A stretch of DNA of 46,635 nt from Candidatus Sulfopaludibacter sp. SbA3 (GTDB lineage Bacteria; Acidobacteriota; Vicinamibacteria; Vicinamibacterales; UBA2999), in assembly GCA_945903265.1 (NCBI GenBank), contig CAMDNQ010000021.1, forward strand, positions 1 through 46,635, given 5' to 3'. Shown one piece after another: positions 24,266 to 38,062 of this stretch (within the stretch, counting starts at the first letter, position 1; every line of letters starts with the position of its first letter). A model generated the notes under the pieces. That model saw only the letters and a list, made by a program, of their open reading frames with translations. It was not told where the DNA came from and did no database searches. Made by a program: the position numbers and the translations under genes.

Positions 24266-25837
24266 TCAGGCTGTTTGACGGCCTTCACCGGACGCGCCCC
24301 CGCTGCGCGACCGCAGCTGGCGAATGCTCTGCTCGATGCGTTCGGCCAGCTCCCGTTCCTGGCTCAGCATGCGCAGGGTGTTCTGCGCTTCCTGCATCAC
24401 GAACTGGACGTTCGCCAGTTTTTCCGTGAGCTGATCGACCATCGCCTTCTGCTCGCCGACGGTCTCGAGATTGACGCGGACGTCCTCGAGCAGGTTCGAG
24501 ATCAGCGCCGTCTTCGACTGGACTTCTTCCACGTCCCGCCGGCGCGCTTCGATTGAGGCGATCTTGTCCTCGGTGGCCGACGCCAGCGTCAGCAGCTCCT
24601 GCACCTGGCGCCGGAGCCCGGTGACCTGATCGCGGTGTTCGGTGACGAACTGCAGGTCCTCGCGGCTCTTCGCGCTGATCTGGTGGACGGCATCGAGCTC
24701 GCTGCGCACGGATCCGATGACCGCCTCGCGGTCCGCAAGCGCCTTGAGCCGGTCGTCGATATACGCGGACTTCTGCGCCAGCTCGGCCATCTTCAGCTCG
24801 ACATCCGACAGCTTCTTCTCCGAGAACGCGAGCTGGGAGCGGCGCTGCTCCAGCTGCCGGTACATCGCGTCGGCACGCCGGAGCTGTTCCTCGACGGCTT
24901 CCGCCTGGGCGACCGCTTCGCGCTGCCGCGCCTGGATGCGGGCGAGGTCTCCGAGGAGCTCGTCTTTGACGGCCCCGGACCGTTCGAGTTCCTGCCGCAG
25001 CGTCTGCATCTGCTTCATCCGGTCGTCGGCCTCGTCCGCCAGCGTACGGCTCGTGTCCGACAGCTCGATCAGCCGTGCCTCCTGCTGCGCGAGAATCTCT
25101 TCGTCGCGCTGGACGTCCTTGACGCGGGCGCCCGTCTTCTCGACGCGGTCCTCGAGGATCGACATCCGGATATCGAGCGGCGCGAGCTTCGTCTGCGAGG
25201 CGAGGACGGCATCCACTTTCTGCTGCGAATCCATCATCTGCGCGATGACGCCATCACACTGGGTTTTGAGCGCGTCGAGCTCGGCGCGCCGTTCCAGCTG
25301 TGTCGCCAGCTTGCGATCGACCTCGCTGGCGACCTCGTGGAGTCCATTGAGGCGCCCCTCCATCAACTCGACGAAGTGGATCCGCTCGGACACGCGGGCC
25401 ACCTGTCCTTCAAGCGCGACCGACATGTCCGCCAGGCGCGACGCGTGCCGGAGGCCGTCGTCAACCTGTCCCAGGCGACTGGTGATCGCGGCCATCGTCG
25501 CCTCGAGCTCCGGTGTCTGCGCCCGGAAGGACGAGACACGGTCGGCGAACGATTCGAGCGCGGCCCGATCGGCCGACAGGCGGTCGCGCAGCTGCGCCGC
25601 CTCCGCGTATGACTGGTGGAACTCCTGGATGTCGTTCCGAAGCGCTTCGAGATCGCCGCGGCTCTGACGCAGGCTTTCGTGCTGCGCCGTCGTCCGTGCC
25701 GACATGTCCTGGACGAGCGCAAGATGCTCGCGCAGTGATTCAAGGCTCGCCTGCTGCCGGCCGAGATCGTCGGCCTGCTGGAGCAGGCGCTGAAACATGG
25801 CGCTGAACTCCTCCATGCGCACGGGGAGGTGGGACAA
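24266..25837 (-). CDS. Long coiled-coil protein, C-terminal part (separated by in-frame TAG)
   Basis: 523 residues if begun at TTG 25837 (ATG 25816 is the next option). The sequence is almost entirely heptad-repeat coiled coil, rich in Glu, Gln, Leu, Arg and Ala, with no membrane segment or enzymatic motif. Examples are 'LRDRLSADRAALESFADRV' and 'ELERSGAVKDELLGDLARI'. It is in the same reading frame as the upstream coiled-coil gene, and the two are separated only by the stop at 25862-25864 and eight sense codons ('TLAVRERQ'). Neither possible start here has a Shine-Dalgarno sequence or a -10 element. I therefore think this is the distal part of one protein of about 905 residues, and it may not be translated independently. 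Function unknown; a structural or chromosome/cell-shape role would be guesswork. Confidence 0.6.
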   Translation of the reverse strand: MSHLPVRMEEFSAMFQRLLQQADDLGRQQASLESLREHLALVQDMSARTTAQHESLRQSRGDLEALRNDIQEFHQSYAEAAQLRDRLSADRAALESFADRVSSFRAQTPELEATMAAITSRLGQVDDGLRHASRLADMSVALEGQVARVSERIHFVELMEGRLNGLHEVASEVDRKLATQLERRAELDALKTQCDGVIAQMMDSQQKVDAVLASQTKLAPLDIRMSILEDRVEKTGARVKDVQRDEEILAQQEARLIELSDTSRTLADEADDRMKQMQTLRQELERSGAVKDELLGDLARIQARQREAVAQAEAVEEQLRRADAMYRQLEQRRSQLAFSEKKLSDVELKMAELAQKSAYIDDRLKALADREAVIGSVRSELDAVHQISAKSREDLQFVTEHRDQVTGLRRQVQELLTLASATEDKIASIEARRRDVEEVQSKTALISNLLEDVRVNLETVGEQKAMVDQLTEKLANVQFVMQEAQNTLRMLSQERELAERIEQSIRQLRSRSGGASGEGRQTA

Positions 25838-25861
25838 CTGGCGCTCGCGTACCGCGAGCGT

Positions 25862-26986
25862 CTACATGCGCTGCTCGGCCTGCTGGACGGATCCGTCGAG
25901 AGCGCCGAGGCGCTGCTGGAGCGTCTCGAGCTCCTTCTTTTCGACGCCGAGCTGCTCGACGTACGCGCGCATCGTTTCGACGAGGGAACGGCCGTCCTTC
26001 TCCATGCGCGCGGTTTCCCGCAGGAATTCATCGCGCATGGTCGTGGCCTGATCGAGCTTTGCCGTCGTCTCGCTGACAATCTGCTCGACGCGGCCGAGGG
26101 TCTCCTCGCCGCGGGCCGCCTGCTTGAGGCCTTCGTTCAGGGTGGAGATCTGGGCGTCCATGTTCCACACCATCTCGTTCAGCCGGTGGGCCTCGAGCAC
26201 CGCGCGATCCATGACGTGCTTCTGCGCATCGAGCGCCCGCGCCTTCTGTGTGACGTGCTCGGCGAGGGCATTGACCGTCACCAGCTTTTCCTCGGTGGCG
26301 CGGGTGAGGTCCTGGAGCTGCGTCAGCCGTCCCAGCTTGCGTTCGACGTCCTGCACGGCAGTGGTGGCTGCCTCGGCATCCTCGCGCGCCTCGCGTGAGG
26401 TGTCGCGCAGCCGGGTGTAGTCCTGCGACAGCTGGGTCGCGACGCCACGGACCTGCTCCAGTTCGGTGCGGAGCGTGAGAGCCTGGTCCACCGACTGGCG
26501 AATCTCCCTCAGCTCGGAGTGCGACTCACGGAGCTGCGTCCCGAATTCCTCGAGCGTGGCGCGTTCGCGTTTGAGCGTATCGACGGTGGCCTGCGTGTCG
26601 AGTGTCTGCGACGACAGCTGCTGCAGCTCCCGTTTCCGTTTCTCCAGATCCCCTTCCGGCGCCAGAAGCTTTTCAGCCTGCTGCTGCGCGCGGATGGTCG
26701 TCTCCATCAGGGCCTGCACCCGCTTCTCGACGTCGGTCAGCGTTGTGGCGCGCTGCTCGAGCCCTTCGATGCGCTTGGCCAGTACGTCGAGGCTGCCGGT
26801 GGCGGCCGCCGCCTTCTTGTCGACCTGCTCGAGGGCCTTGCCGGTTTCGGCCAGCTTGGCGCTGCGGGTCGTCACCTGGGTGAGCATCGTGCTGAGCGCC
26901 GTGCGCTCCTCGCGCGCGGTCTTGATCAGCGCGTCGAGTTCCTCGAGCTGTTGCTGTCGTTTGCGTCCGGTGAAGGCGTCGAGCAT
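25862..26986 (-). CDS. Long coiled-coil protein, N-terminal part, ending at a premature-looking TAG
   Basis: 374 residues from ATG 26986. The N-terminus 'MLDAFTGRKRQQQLEELDAL' is basic and then becomes uninterrupted coiled coil to the last residue ('GSVQQAEQRM'). No domain boundary or tail precedes the TAG at 25864-25862, which falls mid-helix. The following codons continue the heptads in the same frame. A single G-to-T change of a GAG glutamate codon would create this TAG. The ATG lies 7 nt after a good -10 (TATCCT) with TTGAGC at 17 bp spacing, which supports this start over the TTG at 27022. The gene diverges from comM. Confidence 0.65.
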   Translation of the reverse strand: MLDAFTGRKRQQQLEELDALIKTAREERTALSTMLTQVTTRSAKLAETGKALEQVDKKAAAATGSLDVLAKRIEGLEQRATTLTDVEKRVQALMETTIRAQQQAEKLLAPEGDLEKRKRELQQLSSQTLDTQATVDTLKRERATLEEFGTQLRESHSELREIRQSVDQALTLRTELEQVRGVATQLSQDYTRLRDTSREAREDAEAATTAVQDVERKLGRLTQLQDLTRATEEKLVTVNALAEHVTQKARALDAQKHVMDRAVLEAHRLNEMVWNMDAQISTLNEGLKQAARGEETLGRVEQIVSETTAKLDQATTMRDEFLRETARMEKDGRSLVETMRAYVEQLGVEKKELETLQQRLGALDGSVQQAEQRM

Positions 26987-26993
26987 GCGACAG

Positions 26994-27022
26994 AGGATAC
27001 CCGCCACGCCGCCTAAGCTCAA
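26994..27022 (-). promoter_or_regulatory. Promoter of the coiled-coil gene, leaderless
   Basis: On the minus strand: TTGAGC (27022-27017), a 17-bp spacer, then TATCCT (26999-26994). Seven bases (CTGTCGC) then separate it from ATG 26986. No Shine-Dalgarno sequence is present. Confidence 0.55.
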
Positions 27023-27156
27023 GTGTTGATTGCAGTTACGAACACGTCACCGCGCGCGCGGCCGTGACAATTTTGCGCACGGTGGAAGTCGAACAGGCGG
27101 AATACAGGCGTTCCACGCGACCAGCTTCAGCACGGCACCTTGCAGCAGGGAGCGGC

Positions 27157-28680
27157 GTGCTCGCCAGCCTTCGCAGCGCCGCCGTCTTCGGCATCGATGC
27201 GTATCCCGTGCAAATCGAGATCGACGTGTCGTTCGGGCTTCCGAATTTCACGATGGTCGGCCTGCCGGACGCCACGGTCCGCGAAAGCCGCGATCGGGTC
27301 CGGGCGGCCATCCGGAATTCCGGCTTCGAGTTTCCGTCGCACCGGATCACCGTCAACCTGGCGCCCGCCGATGTCAGGAAGGCCGGGTCGTCGTTCGACC
27401 TGCCGATTGCGCTCGGCCTCCTCGCGACGTCCGGCCAGCTGTCCCGCCGATCGATTGACGACACCATCGTGCTGGGCGAGCTCTCGCTCGACGGGGCGAT
27501 CAACGGCATCCGAGGGGTCCTGCCGATCGCGATTGCCGCTCGTCGTCTGGGCCTGCGCCGGCTGCTGCTGCCGCCGCAGAATGCCGCGGAAGCCTGCGCC
27601 GTGGAGGGGGTTGAGGTGTGCATCGCCCGTTCGCTGCCCGAGGCCCTGACCGCGCTGAACCACCCGGAGCAGGCGGAGCGCGCCTCGCCCGGGATCGCCC
27701 CGCGTCCGACGGCAGCGACGGACGGCGCCGCCGACGGGGATCTGTCTGACGTGCGAGGGCAGACGCTCGCTCGCCGCGCGCTGGAGGTAGCAGCCGCCGG
27801 CGGCCACAACTTGTTGATGTGCGGTCCGCCTGGCGCTGGAAAAACGATGCTGGCGCGGCGCCTGGCAGGCGTCCTTCCGCCGTTGAGTTTTGACGAGGCG
27901 CTCGAATGCACGGCCATTCATTCGGTGGCCGGAACCCTGCGGCCAGGCGCCGGACTCCTCACCGCCCGGCCATTCCGGGCCCCGCATCACACGATCTCCA
28001 ACGTCGCCCTGGTTGGCGGGGGCGCAATTCCGCGGCCGGGCGAGATTTCGCTGGCCCACAACGGCGTGCTGTTCCTGGACGAGATGCCGGAGTTCGATCG
28101 CCGTGTGCTTGAAGTCCTTCGGCAGCCGCTCGAGGAAGGACGCGTCACCATCGCGCGCGCGGCGCGGACGGTCGGCTTCCCTGCCCGTTTCGTGCTCGTG
28201 TCGGCCATGAATCCGTGCCCATGCGGGTATCAGGGCGATACGCGCCGCCTGTGCCGCTGCACGCCCCCGCAGATCGATCGCTACCGCGGGCGCATCTCCG
28301 GTCCGCTTCGCGACCGCATTGACCTGATCGTCGACGTACCGGCGGTTCCGCTTGCGGCCATCACGGACGGCGAGCCTGGCGAGCCGACCCATCTCGTGCG
28401 TAGCCGCGTGTCCGCGGCGTGCGCCACGCAGCGGATCCGGTACGAAGGGCTGCCGCCACGCATGAATGCGGAGCTTCGCGGTTCCCTGGTCCCGCGTTTC
28501 TGCGCGCCTTCGGCGGCCGGCCGGGACCTGCTTCGCCGCGCCATCGATCGCCTCGGTCTCAGCGCGCGCGGCTACGACCGCGTGCTCAAGGTCGCCAGGA
28601 CGATCGCCGACCTGGCGGAGTCGGACGTCGTGGATAGCGACCACGTGGCGGAGGCGCTGCAGTACCGGTTGCTTGAATAG
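27157..28680 (+). CDS. comM: ComM/YifB-family AAA+ ATPase (Mg-chelatase-like)
   Basis: 507 residues from GTG 27157, which has AGGGAG 4 nt upstream and matches the usual length (E. coli 506). In-frame codons further upstream are not family-like. It has an N-terminal ChlI-like domain ('VFGIDAYPVQIEIDVSFGLP', 'GLPDATVRESRDRVRAAI'). The AAA+ core follows with Walker A 'GPPGAGKTMLAR', Walker B 'NGVLFLDEMPEF' and the cysteine-rich loop 'MNPCPCGY...CRCTP'. ComM is a hexameric helicase that aids branch migration of integrating single-stranded DNA in natural transformation. Its presence near a type IV pilus operon fits, but does not prove, competence. Confidence 0.93.
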   Translation: MLASLRSAAVFGIDAYPVQIEIDVSFGLPNFTMVGLPDATVRESRDRVRAAIRNSGFEFPSHRITVNLAPADVRKAGSSFDLPIALGLLATSGQLSRRSIDDTIVLGELSLDGAINGIRGVLPIAIAARRLGLRRLLLPPQNAAEACAVEGVEVCIARSLPEALTALNHPEQAERASPGIAPRPTAATDGAADGDLSDVRGQTLARRALEVAAAGGHNLLMCGPPGAGKTMLARRLAGVLPPLSFDEALECTAIHSVAGTLRPGAGLLTARPFRAPHHTISNVALVGGGAIPRPGEISLAHNGVLFLDEMPEFDRRVLEVLRQPLEEGRVTIARAARTVGFPARFVLVSAMNPCPCGYQGDTRRLCRCTPPQIDRYRGRISGPLRDRIDLIVDVPAVPLAAITDGEPGEPTHLVRSRVSAACATQRIRYEGLPPRMNAELRGSLVPRFCAPSAAGRDLLRRAIDRLGLSARGYDRVLKVARTIADLAESDVVDSDHVAEALQYRLLE

Positions 28681-28691
28681 CGAGGCGGAGG

Positions 28692-29549
28692 CTAATTCCG
28701 AGTGCTGGTGGGGCGTCGTCTGAGTCTTGCCTGCGCGGCACTGGCCGCGAGGACGATGGCACCCCCTGCCAGGGTCCAGACGCCTGGGTTTTCGCCGTGG
28801 ACGAACCATGTCCAGATTGGATTCAGCACGGGCTCCAAGAGCAGCAGCAACGAGATGTGGAGCGCCGGGAGATGGCCGACAGCACTCGTCAACAGGATGT
28901 ACGCGAGGCCAATCTGAAACACGCCAAGGTAGCCGAGCGTGAGCCATTCAGCCGGAGACGCGCCCGGGAACGGAAACAAGGACGGGATGCCAGACATAAA
29001 CGCCAGGACGTTGCCCGCAATGACCGCCGCCAGCGCCGTGCCCGGTGCGCGCTGTTCGGCCCAACGAAGGCCGAGCAGCGTGAACGCCCATGTCACGCTG
29101 CATGCGGCACCGAGCAGATTCCCCGTGAACGGGTCCGGGGCCGTTGCTGTCGCAGTTGGCTGTCCTACGAAGCAGAGACCGAGACCGGCCGCGGCGGCCG
29201 CGACGAACAACAGATCGCGGCGCTCGAAATGTTCGCGCAGGAGCACCGGCGCCAGAACCACGATGAACAACGGGGCCGTCGCCTGCAGGAAGATGGCGCT
29301 GGCAGCCGTCGTCAGCTTCGTGGATGTGACGAACAGCACCAGCGTAGCGGCATAAACGACGGCGACTGGCAGCACCCGCCAGGACCATCGGGCCCCGCTC
29401 CGGATCCACAGGATGAGCGCCAGGGCGGCGATGCCCGACCGGAGCGATGCGACCTGCATCCCCGAGAAGGCCCCTGCCTTAATGGCGGCGCCGCCTGTCG
29501 AGAACAGGACGGCCGCCGCGACGACACGCCATGCCGGGGAGGACCACAT
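28692..29549 (-). CDS. EamA/DMT-superfamily transporter
   Basis: 285 residues from ATG 29549 (in-frame codons upstream are charged and unlike the family). It has ten hydrophobic helices arranged as two EamA repeats, starting 'VVAAAVLFSTGGAAIKAG' and, in the second half, 'LLGAACSVTWAFTLLGLRWA'. The family pattern 'AIFLQATAPLFIVVLAPVL' is present in repeat one and 'PALHISLLLLLEPVLNPIW' in repeat two. Members export amino acids, nucleobases or other metabolites by proton exchange; the substrate is not predictable. It converges on comM with an 11-bp gap and diverges from the M23 peptidase. Confidence 0.87.
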   Translation of the reverse strand: MWSSPAWRVVAAAVLFSTGGAAIKAGAFSGMQVASLRSGIAALALILWIRSGARWSWRVLPVAVVYAATLVLFVTSTKLTTAASAIFLQATAPLFIVVLAPVLLREHFERRDLLFVAAAAAGLGLCFVGQPTATATAPDPFTGNLLGAACSVTWAFTLLGLRWAEQRAPGTALAAVIAGNVLAFMSGIPSLFPFPGASPAEWLTLGYLGVFQIGLAYILLTSAVGHLPALHISLLLLLEPVLNPIWTWFVHGENPGVWTLAGGAIVLAASAAQARLRRRPTSTRN

Positions 29550-29579
29550 TCGCGTATTCTTCGCCTCAGCCTTTCTTTT

Positions 29580-29609
29580 TTGTCGAGCCCGGAACTCGTG
29601 TGGTAGCCT
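29580..29609 (+). promoter_or_regulatory. Candidate promoter of the M23 peptidase gene
   Basis: TTGTCG (29580-29585), 18-bp spacer, TAGCCT (29604-29609), giving a leader of about 48 nt before ATG 29664. Moderate match only. Confidence 0.35.
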
Positions 29610-29663
29610 CAGGTTTCCCCTGCCCAGCTCCAAGGCCGGCGGAACCCTCAACTAGTTTCGCGA

Positions 29664-30599
29664 ATGAAGCCATCCCGGCGTTACACGATTCTTCTGGCCG
29701 ATCGCACCAGCGGCCTGGTGCGGCGAGCGACGATCTCATCTCGACCGATCATGGTTGCGGTGTCCGTTGTGCTCGCGACACCCATTCTGATCGGGTTCGG
29801 CGCCGCCTGGAAGGGTTGGAGCGACGTATCGGACCTCCACGCCAGCCATCGCGCGCTCGAAGTCGAGAACGCCAACTACCGCCAGGCCACCGAAGCCCTG
29901 GCTGGCCAGATCGACTCCCTGCAGACCGCGATCAGCGACCTGAGCGAAAAATCGACGCTCGATCCGAACCTGGCGCGCGCCATGAACCGCCTGCCCGCGA
30001 TTACCAAGTCGCGCGCCATGGGCGGCACCACGACGCCGCCCTCCAAGGATCAGGAGCTCTCGTACGCCAAGACCTTATCCGCGCTCGCGGCGCCGGACGA
30101 CACGTTCGGACTGCTGCGATCGGTCCTCGAAGGTTTGCAGGATCGTCTCAACGTCGTCGCGCGAAACGTCGACCGCCGGAACGCGCTCGCCAACGCCACG
30201 CCTTCGATGTGGCCCGCCTACGGCTGGCTCTCATCGGGGATGGGCCCGCGGCGCGATCCTGTGACGGGCGGCCCCGACTACCACTCGGGCCTCGACATTG
30301 CCGGTGAGCGCGGCCAGCCGGTATACGCCACCGCGGCCGGGACGGTGCGTCACATCGGATATCAGGGCGCGTACGGCAATCTGATCGTCCTCGACCACGG
30401 CTTCGGGCTCGAAAGCCGCTACGGCCACCTTCTCAAGTACCAGGTCAAGGCTGGCGCGAAGGTCAAGCGTGGGGACATCATCGGCCAGGTTGGCGCCACG
30501 GGCCGTGCGACCGGCTACCACCTCCATTACGAGGTGTTCGCCAACGGCCGTCTGATCAACCCGCTTCAGCTGCTCACGCAGAAGCCGCGCGACCGATAA
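29664..30599 (+). CDS. M23-family (LytM-like) peptidase or EnvC-like factor
   Basis: 311 residues with one N-terminal membrane helix (about 28-50), a coiled coil (about 55-98) and a C-terminal LytM domain (about 200-305). The zinc ligands are present: H207 and D211 in 'YHSGLDIA', and H286/H288 in 'GYHLHYEVF'. The domain is therefore probably an active endopeptidase cutting peptidoglycan cross-links, unlike the degenerate activator EnvC. It is membrane-anchored and faces the periplasm. It precedes secA by 84 bp in the same direction, but secA has its own candidate promoter. Confidence 0.88.
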   Translation: MKPSRRYTILLADRTSGLVRRATISSRPIMVAVSVVLATPILIGFGAAWKGWSDVSDLHASHRALEVENANYRQATEALAGQIDSLQTAISDLSEKSTLDPNLARAMNRLPAITKSRAMGGTTTPPSKDQELSYAKTLSALAAPDDTFGLLRSVLEGLQDRLNVVARNVDRRNALANATPSMWPAYGWLSSGMGPRRDPVTGGPDYHSGLDIAGERGQPVYATAAGTVRHIGYQGAYGNLIVLDHGFGLESRYGHLLKYQVKAGAKVKRGDIIGQVGATGRATGYHLHYEVFANGRLINPLQLLTQKPRDR

Positions 30600-30622
30600 C
30601 CTCCCCACAACCTGCGGTTTCC

Positions 30623-30651
30623 TTGCTGGTTCGTAGCCCCGCGGCTAGAAT
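30623..30651 (+). promoter_or_regulatory. Candidate promoter of secA
   Basis: TTGCTG (30623-30628), 17-bp spacer, TAGAAT (30646-30651). The start ATG 30684 would have a leader of about 26 nt, with no clear Shine-Dalgarno sequence. Confidence 0.45.
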
Positions 30652-30683
30652 CGGTAGATCCATCTCCTTTTGCCAGTCAGCAC

Positions 30684-35560
<4,877 letters not shown>

Positions 35561-35587
35561 GACGAAGGCGGACCTGACGGTCCGCGT

Positions 35588-37159
35588 CTACGAAGGGGTC
35601 TCGTCACCGCCATCGCAGAGCCGTCCGAGCGCCTTGCCGAGCAGCGCGGCGACGTCGGTCGCGGTCATCGACACCTGCCCTTCGCTTTCTTCGGCAAGAT
35701 CTCCTGCGGCCCCGTGGAGGAACACGCCCAGCCGGCAGGCCGCTTCAGCGTCGAGCAGCTGCGCGAGCCAGGCGGCAATCATTCCGGTGAGCAGATCACC
35801 AGTTCCGCCGGTCGCCATGCCGGCGTTGCCGGTCGGGTTGATGAATACGCGCCCCTCGGGTGTCGCGATGATGGTGCGGTGCCCCTTGAGGACGACGTAT
35901 ACATGCCGCGTGGCTGCGAAGTTGGATGCCACCTCGATGCGGTTGGCCTGTACTTCGTCGACCGTTGTGCCGATCAGTTTCGCCATCTCGCCTGGATGCG
36001 GCGTGATGATGACGTCACGTTCCTCGCTGCCGACGAGGCTCGAGGGGTCCTCAGCCAGGACCACCAGCGCGTCGGCGTCGAGGACGAGCGGCACTGTCGA
36101 ACGCTCGACCAGCGCCCTCACGAATTCTCCAACAGACGGCTCGCGGCCAAGGCCCGGACCGCACGCGATGACGTCGTGCCGCATCCCGAGGATCGCCTCG
36201 ACGGACGCCGCTGTGACGCATCCGGCTTTCGAGTCGCCGAGCGGCTCCGTCATGAACTCGGCCCCCATCGACGCGATGATCGGCAGGCAGGATGCCGGTG
36301 TGGCCACGGTCACGAGTCCCGTCCCCGACCGAAGCGCGCCGACGGCCGCCAGGTAGGCCGCGCCGGTTTTCCCCCGCGATCCGGCGACGATCGTGACACG
36401 TCCGAAATCGCCCTTGTGCGAGTCGGCCGCCCGCGGCTCGACCAGCGGCTTGAGGAGCTCGGGCGTCAGCAGCTCGATATACGGGCCTTCGAGCCCCTCA
36501 ACGACTTCTGACGGAATGCCGATGTCGGCGATGACCACGTCGCCCGCATGCGTCTCGCCGGGGGGCAGCACCAGGGGCAGCTTGGGGCACGCCAGCGTGA
36601 CCGTCATCGAGGCGTCAATGCAGTCCCCGATGAGATGCGGCGTGTCGGCCGACAGGCCGCTCGGCAGGTCGATCGCGACGATCGGAATGCCGGACGCATT
36701 CACGTCCGCCACCACGGTTTCCATCATGCCGCCGAGCGCCGCCGTCAGGCCGGTGCCGAACATCGCGTCGACGATCAGCGTGCACTGCGAGATCTCTGAG
36801 AAATGGAGCTCCCACGTCTGCTCGTCGCCGACTTCGACGACCGTCGCGCCGAGGCGTCCGAGGATGTCGAGATTGGCGCGTGCGTCGCCGCGGACGTCGG
36901 CGACCGATCCGATCAGAAAGACGGCCACGTCGACGCCGCGCTGCATCAGCGTCCGCGCGACGACGAAGCCGTCGCCGCCGTTGTTCCCGCGGCCGCACAG
37001 GACGGCGACACGCCCTTCGAGACGCGCCTCGTACGCCGCCTCGAGCGCCGCGACGACCTGCCGTCCGGCGTTCTCCATGAGGACCAGCGACGGGATGCCG
37101 ATGTCCTCGATCGTGAAGCGGTCGGCCTCGCGCATCTGCGCGGCAGTCAGGATCCGCAT
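35588..37159 (-). CDS. nnr: Bifunctional NAD(P)H-hydrate epimerase / ADP-dependent NAD(P)H-hydrate dehydratase
   Basis: 523 residues from ATG 37159. Repairs damaged NADHX and NADPHX. The N-terminal YjeF_N epimerase domain (about 1-215) has 'LMENAGRQVVAALE', 'VLCGRGNNGGDGFVVARTL' and 'VDAMFGTGL'. The C-terminal ribokinase-like dehydratase domain (about 225-515) has 'GRVTIVAGSRGKTGAAYLA', 'ACGPGLGREP', 'LDADALV' and the nucleotide-binding 'MATGGTGDLLTGMIAAWL'. It diverges from the class IV aminotransferase with 31 bp between starts. A longer upstream frame exists, but its codons are antisense to the aminotransferase. Confidence 0.93.
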   Translation of the reverse strand: MRILTAAQMREADRFTIEDIGIPSLVLMENAGRQVVAALEAAYEARLEGRVAVLCGRGNNGGDGFVVARTLMQRGVDVAVFLIGSVADVRGDARANLDILGRLGATVVEVGDEQTWELHFSEISQCTLIVDAMFGTGLTAALGGMMETVVADVNASGIPIVAIDLPSGLSADTPHLIGDCIDASMTVTLACPKLPLVLPPGETHAGDVVIADIGIPSEVVEGLEGPYIELLTPELLKPLVEPRAADSHKGDFGRVTIVAGSRGKTGAAYLAAVGALRSGTGLVTVATPASCLPIIASMGAEFMTEPLGDSKAGCVTAASVEAILGMRHDVIACGPGLGREPSVGEFVRALVERSTVPLVLDADALVVLAEDPSSLVGSEERDVIITPHPGEMAKLIGTTVDEVQANRIEVASNFAATRHVYVVLKGHRTIIATPEGRVFINPTGNAGMATGGTGDLLTGMIAAWLAQLLDAEAACRLGVFLHGAAGDLAEESEGQVSMTATDVAALLGKALGRLCDGGDETPS

Positions 37160-37165
37160 TGAGAT

Positions 37166-37183
37166 AGTAGGATACTGCCTACT
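37166..37183. promoter_or_regulatory. Inverted repeat between divergent nnr and aminotransferase genes
   Basis: AGTAGG (37166-37171), a 6-nt spacer, CCTACT (37178-37183). It covers over half of the 31-bp intergenic space and overlaps a minus-strand candidate -10, TATCCT (37175-37170), which lies 9-10 nt before the nnr ATG. This could be an operator or simply a relic of short CTACTGCC repeats. Confidence 0.3.
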
Positions 37184-37190
37184 GCCCACC

Positions 37191-38057
37191 ATGTCCGCCA
37201 CCGTCAGCGTCAACGGCCGCATCTCCTCCGCGCGAGAAGCGGTCATCTCGGTGTTCGATCACGGCTTCCTCTACGGTGAAGGCATCTACGAGACGATGCG
37301 CACGTACAACGGACGGCCGTTCCTCTACGACCTGCACGTGCGCCGTCTGCGGAACTCGGCGCGCATGATCGTGCTGGAGCTTCCCTTCACCGACGAGGCG
37401 CTGGCCGGGCAGATCCGCGACACGATGGCCGCCGCGGACCTTCAGGGCGTCGAGGCCTACATTCGCGTGCTCGTGACTCGTGGCGTTGGCGAACTCACCT
37501 ACGATCCGGCCGCGACGCCTCGCCCGTCGGTCATCATCATCGTCAAGCCCCAGGTCGATCCACCGGCCGAGGCGTACGACAACGGCGTGGGCGTGGTCAT
37601 CGTCGACGTGGTGCGGAATCATCCTGACACCGTGAACCCGATGATCAAGAGCAACAACCTGCTGAATAGCGCGCTGGCGGCGCAGGAAGCGATCCGGCGC
37701 GGCGGGTTCGAAGGGATCATGCGGAACTACCGTGGTGAGCTGAGCGAGTGCACGACCTCGAACCTCTTCGTCGTCAAGGACGGCGCCGCGCTGACTCCCC
37801 CGCTGACCGCCGGCCTGCTGCCGGGCATTACGAGAGAGTTCCTGTTCGACATCGGGCGGGACGTCGGGATTCAGGTCCGCGAGGAAGTGCTGCGCGACGC
37901 CGACCTGTTTGGAGCCGATGAGGCGTTCCTCACCAGCACCACGCGCGAGGCGCTGCCCATCGTGACCGTGGATGGCCGGGCGATTGGCAACGGACGGCCA
38001 GGGCCGGTGACGAAGAAGCTGCTGGAAGGATTTCGAAAGCGCGCATGGGGTGCCTAA
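37191..38057 (+). CDS. Class IV (fold-type IV) PLP aminotransferase, branched-chain or D-amino-acid type
   Basis: 288 residues from ATG 37191; a much longer frame upstream is antisense to nnr. The catalytic Lys is K153 in 'NPMIKSNNLLNSALA'. 'FDHGFLYGEGIYETMRTYNG' and 'RGELSECTTSNLFVVKDG' are typical of IlvE, D-alanine aminotransferase and aminodeoxychorismate lyase enzymes, which share this fold. 'GYGEGIYET'-like and 'NLLN' residues favour an IlvE or Dat-like transaminase over PabC, but the substrate is not fixed by sequence alone. Confidence 0.82.
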   Translation: MSATVSVNGRISSAREAVISVFDHGFLYGEGIYETMRTYNGRPFLYDLHVRRLRNSARMIVLELPFTDEALAGQIRDTMAAADLQGVEAYIRVLVTRGVGELTYDPAATPRPSVIIIVKPQVDPPAEAYDNGVGVVIVDVVRNHPDTVNPMIKSNNLLNSALAAQEAIRRGGFEGIMRNYRGELSECTTSNLFVVKDGAALTPPLTAGLLPGITREFLFDIGRDVGIQVREEVLRDADLFGADEAFLTSTTREALPIVTVDGRAIGNGRPGPVTKKLLEGFRKRAWGA

Positions 38058-38062
38058 AGGCA

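Noticed and set aside
25862-25864. TAG decoded as pyrrolysine or another amino acid
   Set aside because: No Pyl machinery is visible, other genes here use TAG as a normal stop (for example 1969-1971 and 20617-20619), and a simple nonsense change explains it.
27127-28947. 606-codon minus-strand frame across comM and the EamA gene end
   Set aside because: It overlaps two well-supported genes, has no family signature and is biased to Arg/Gly/Ala.
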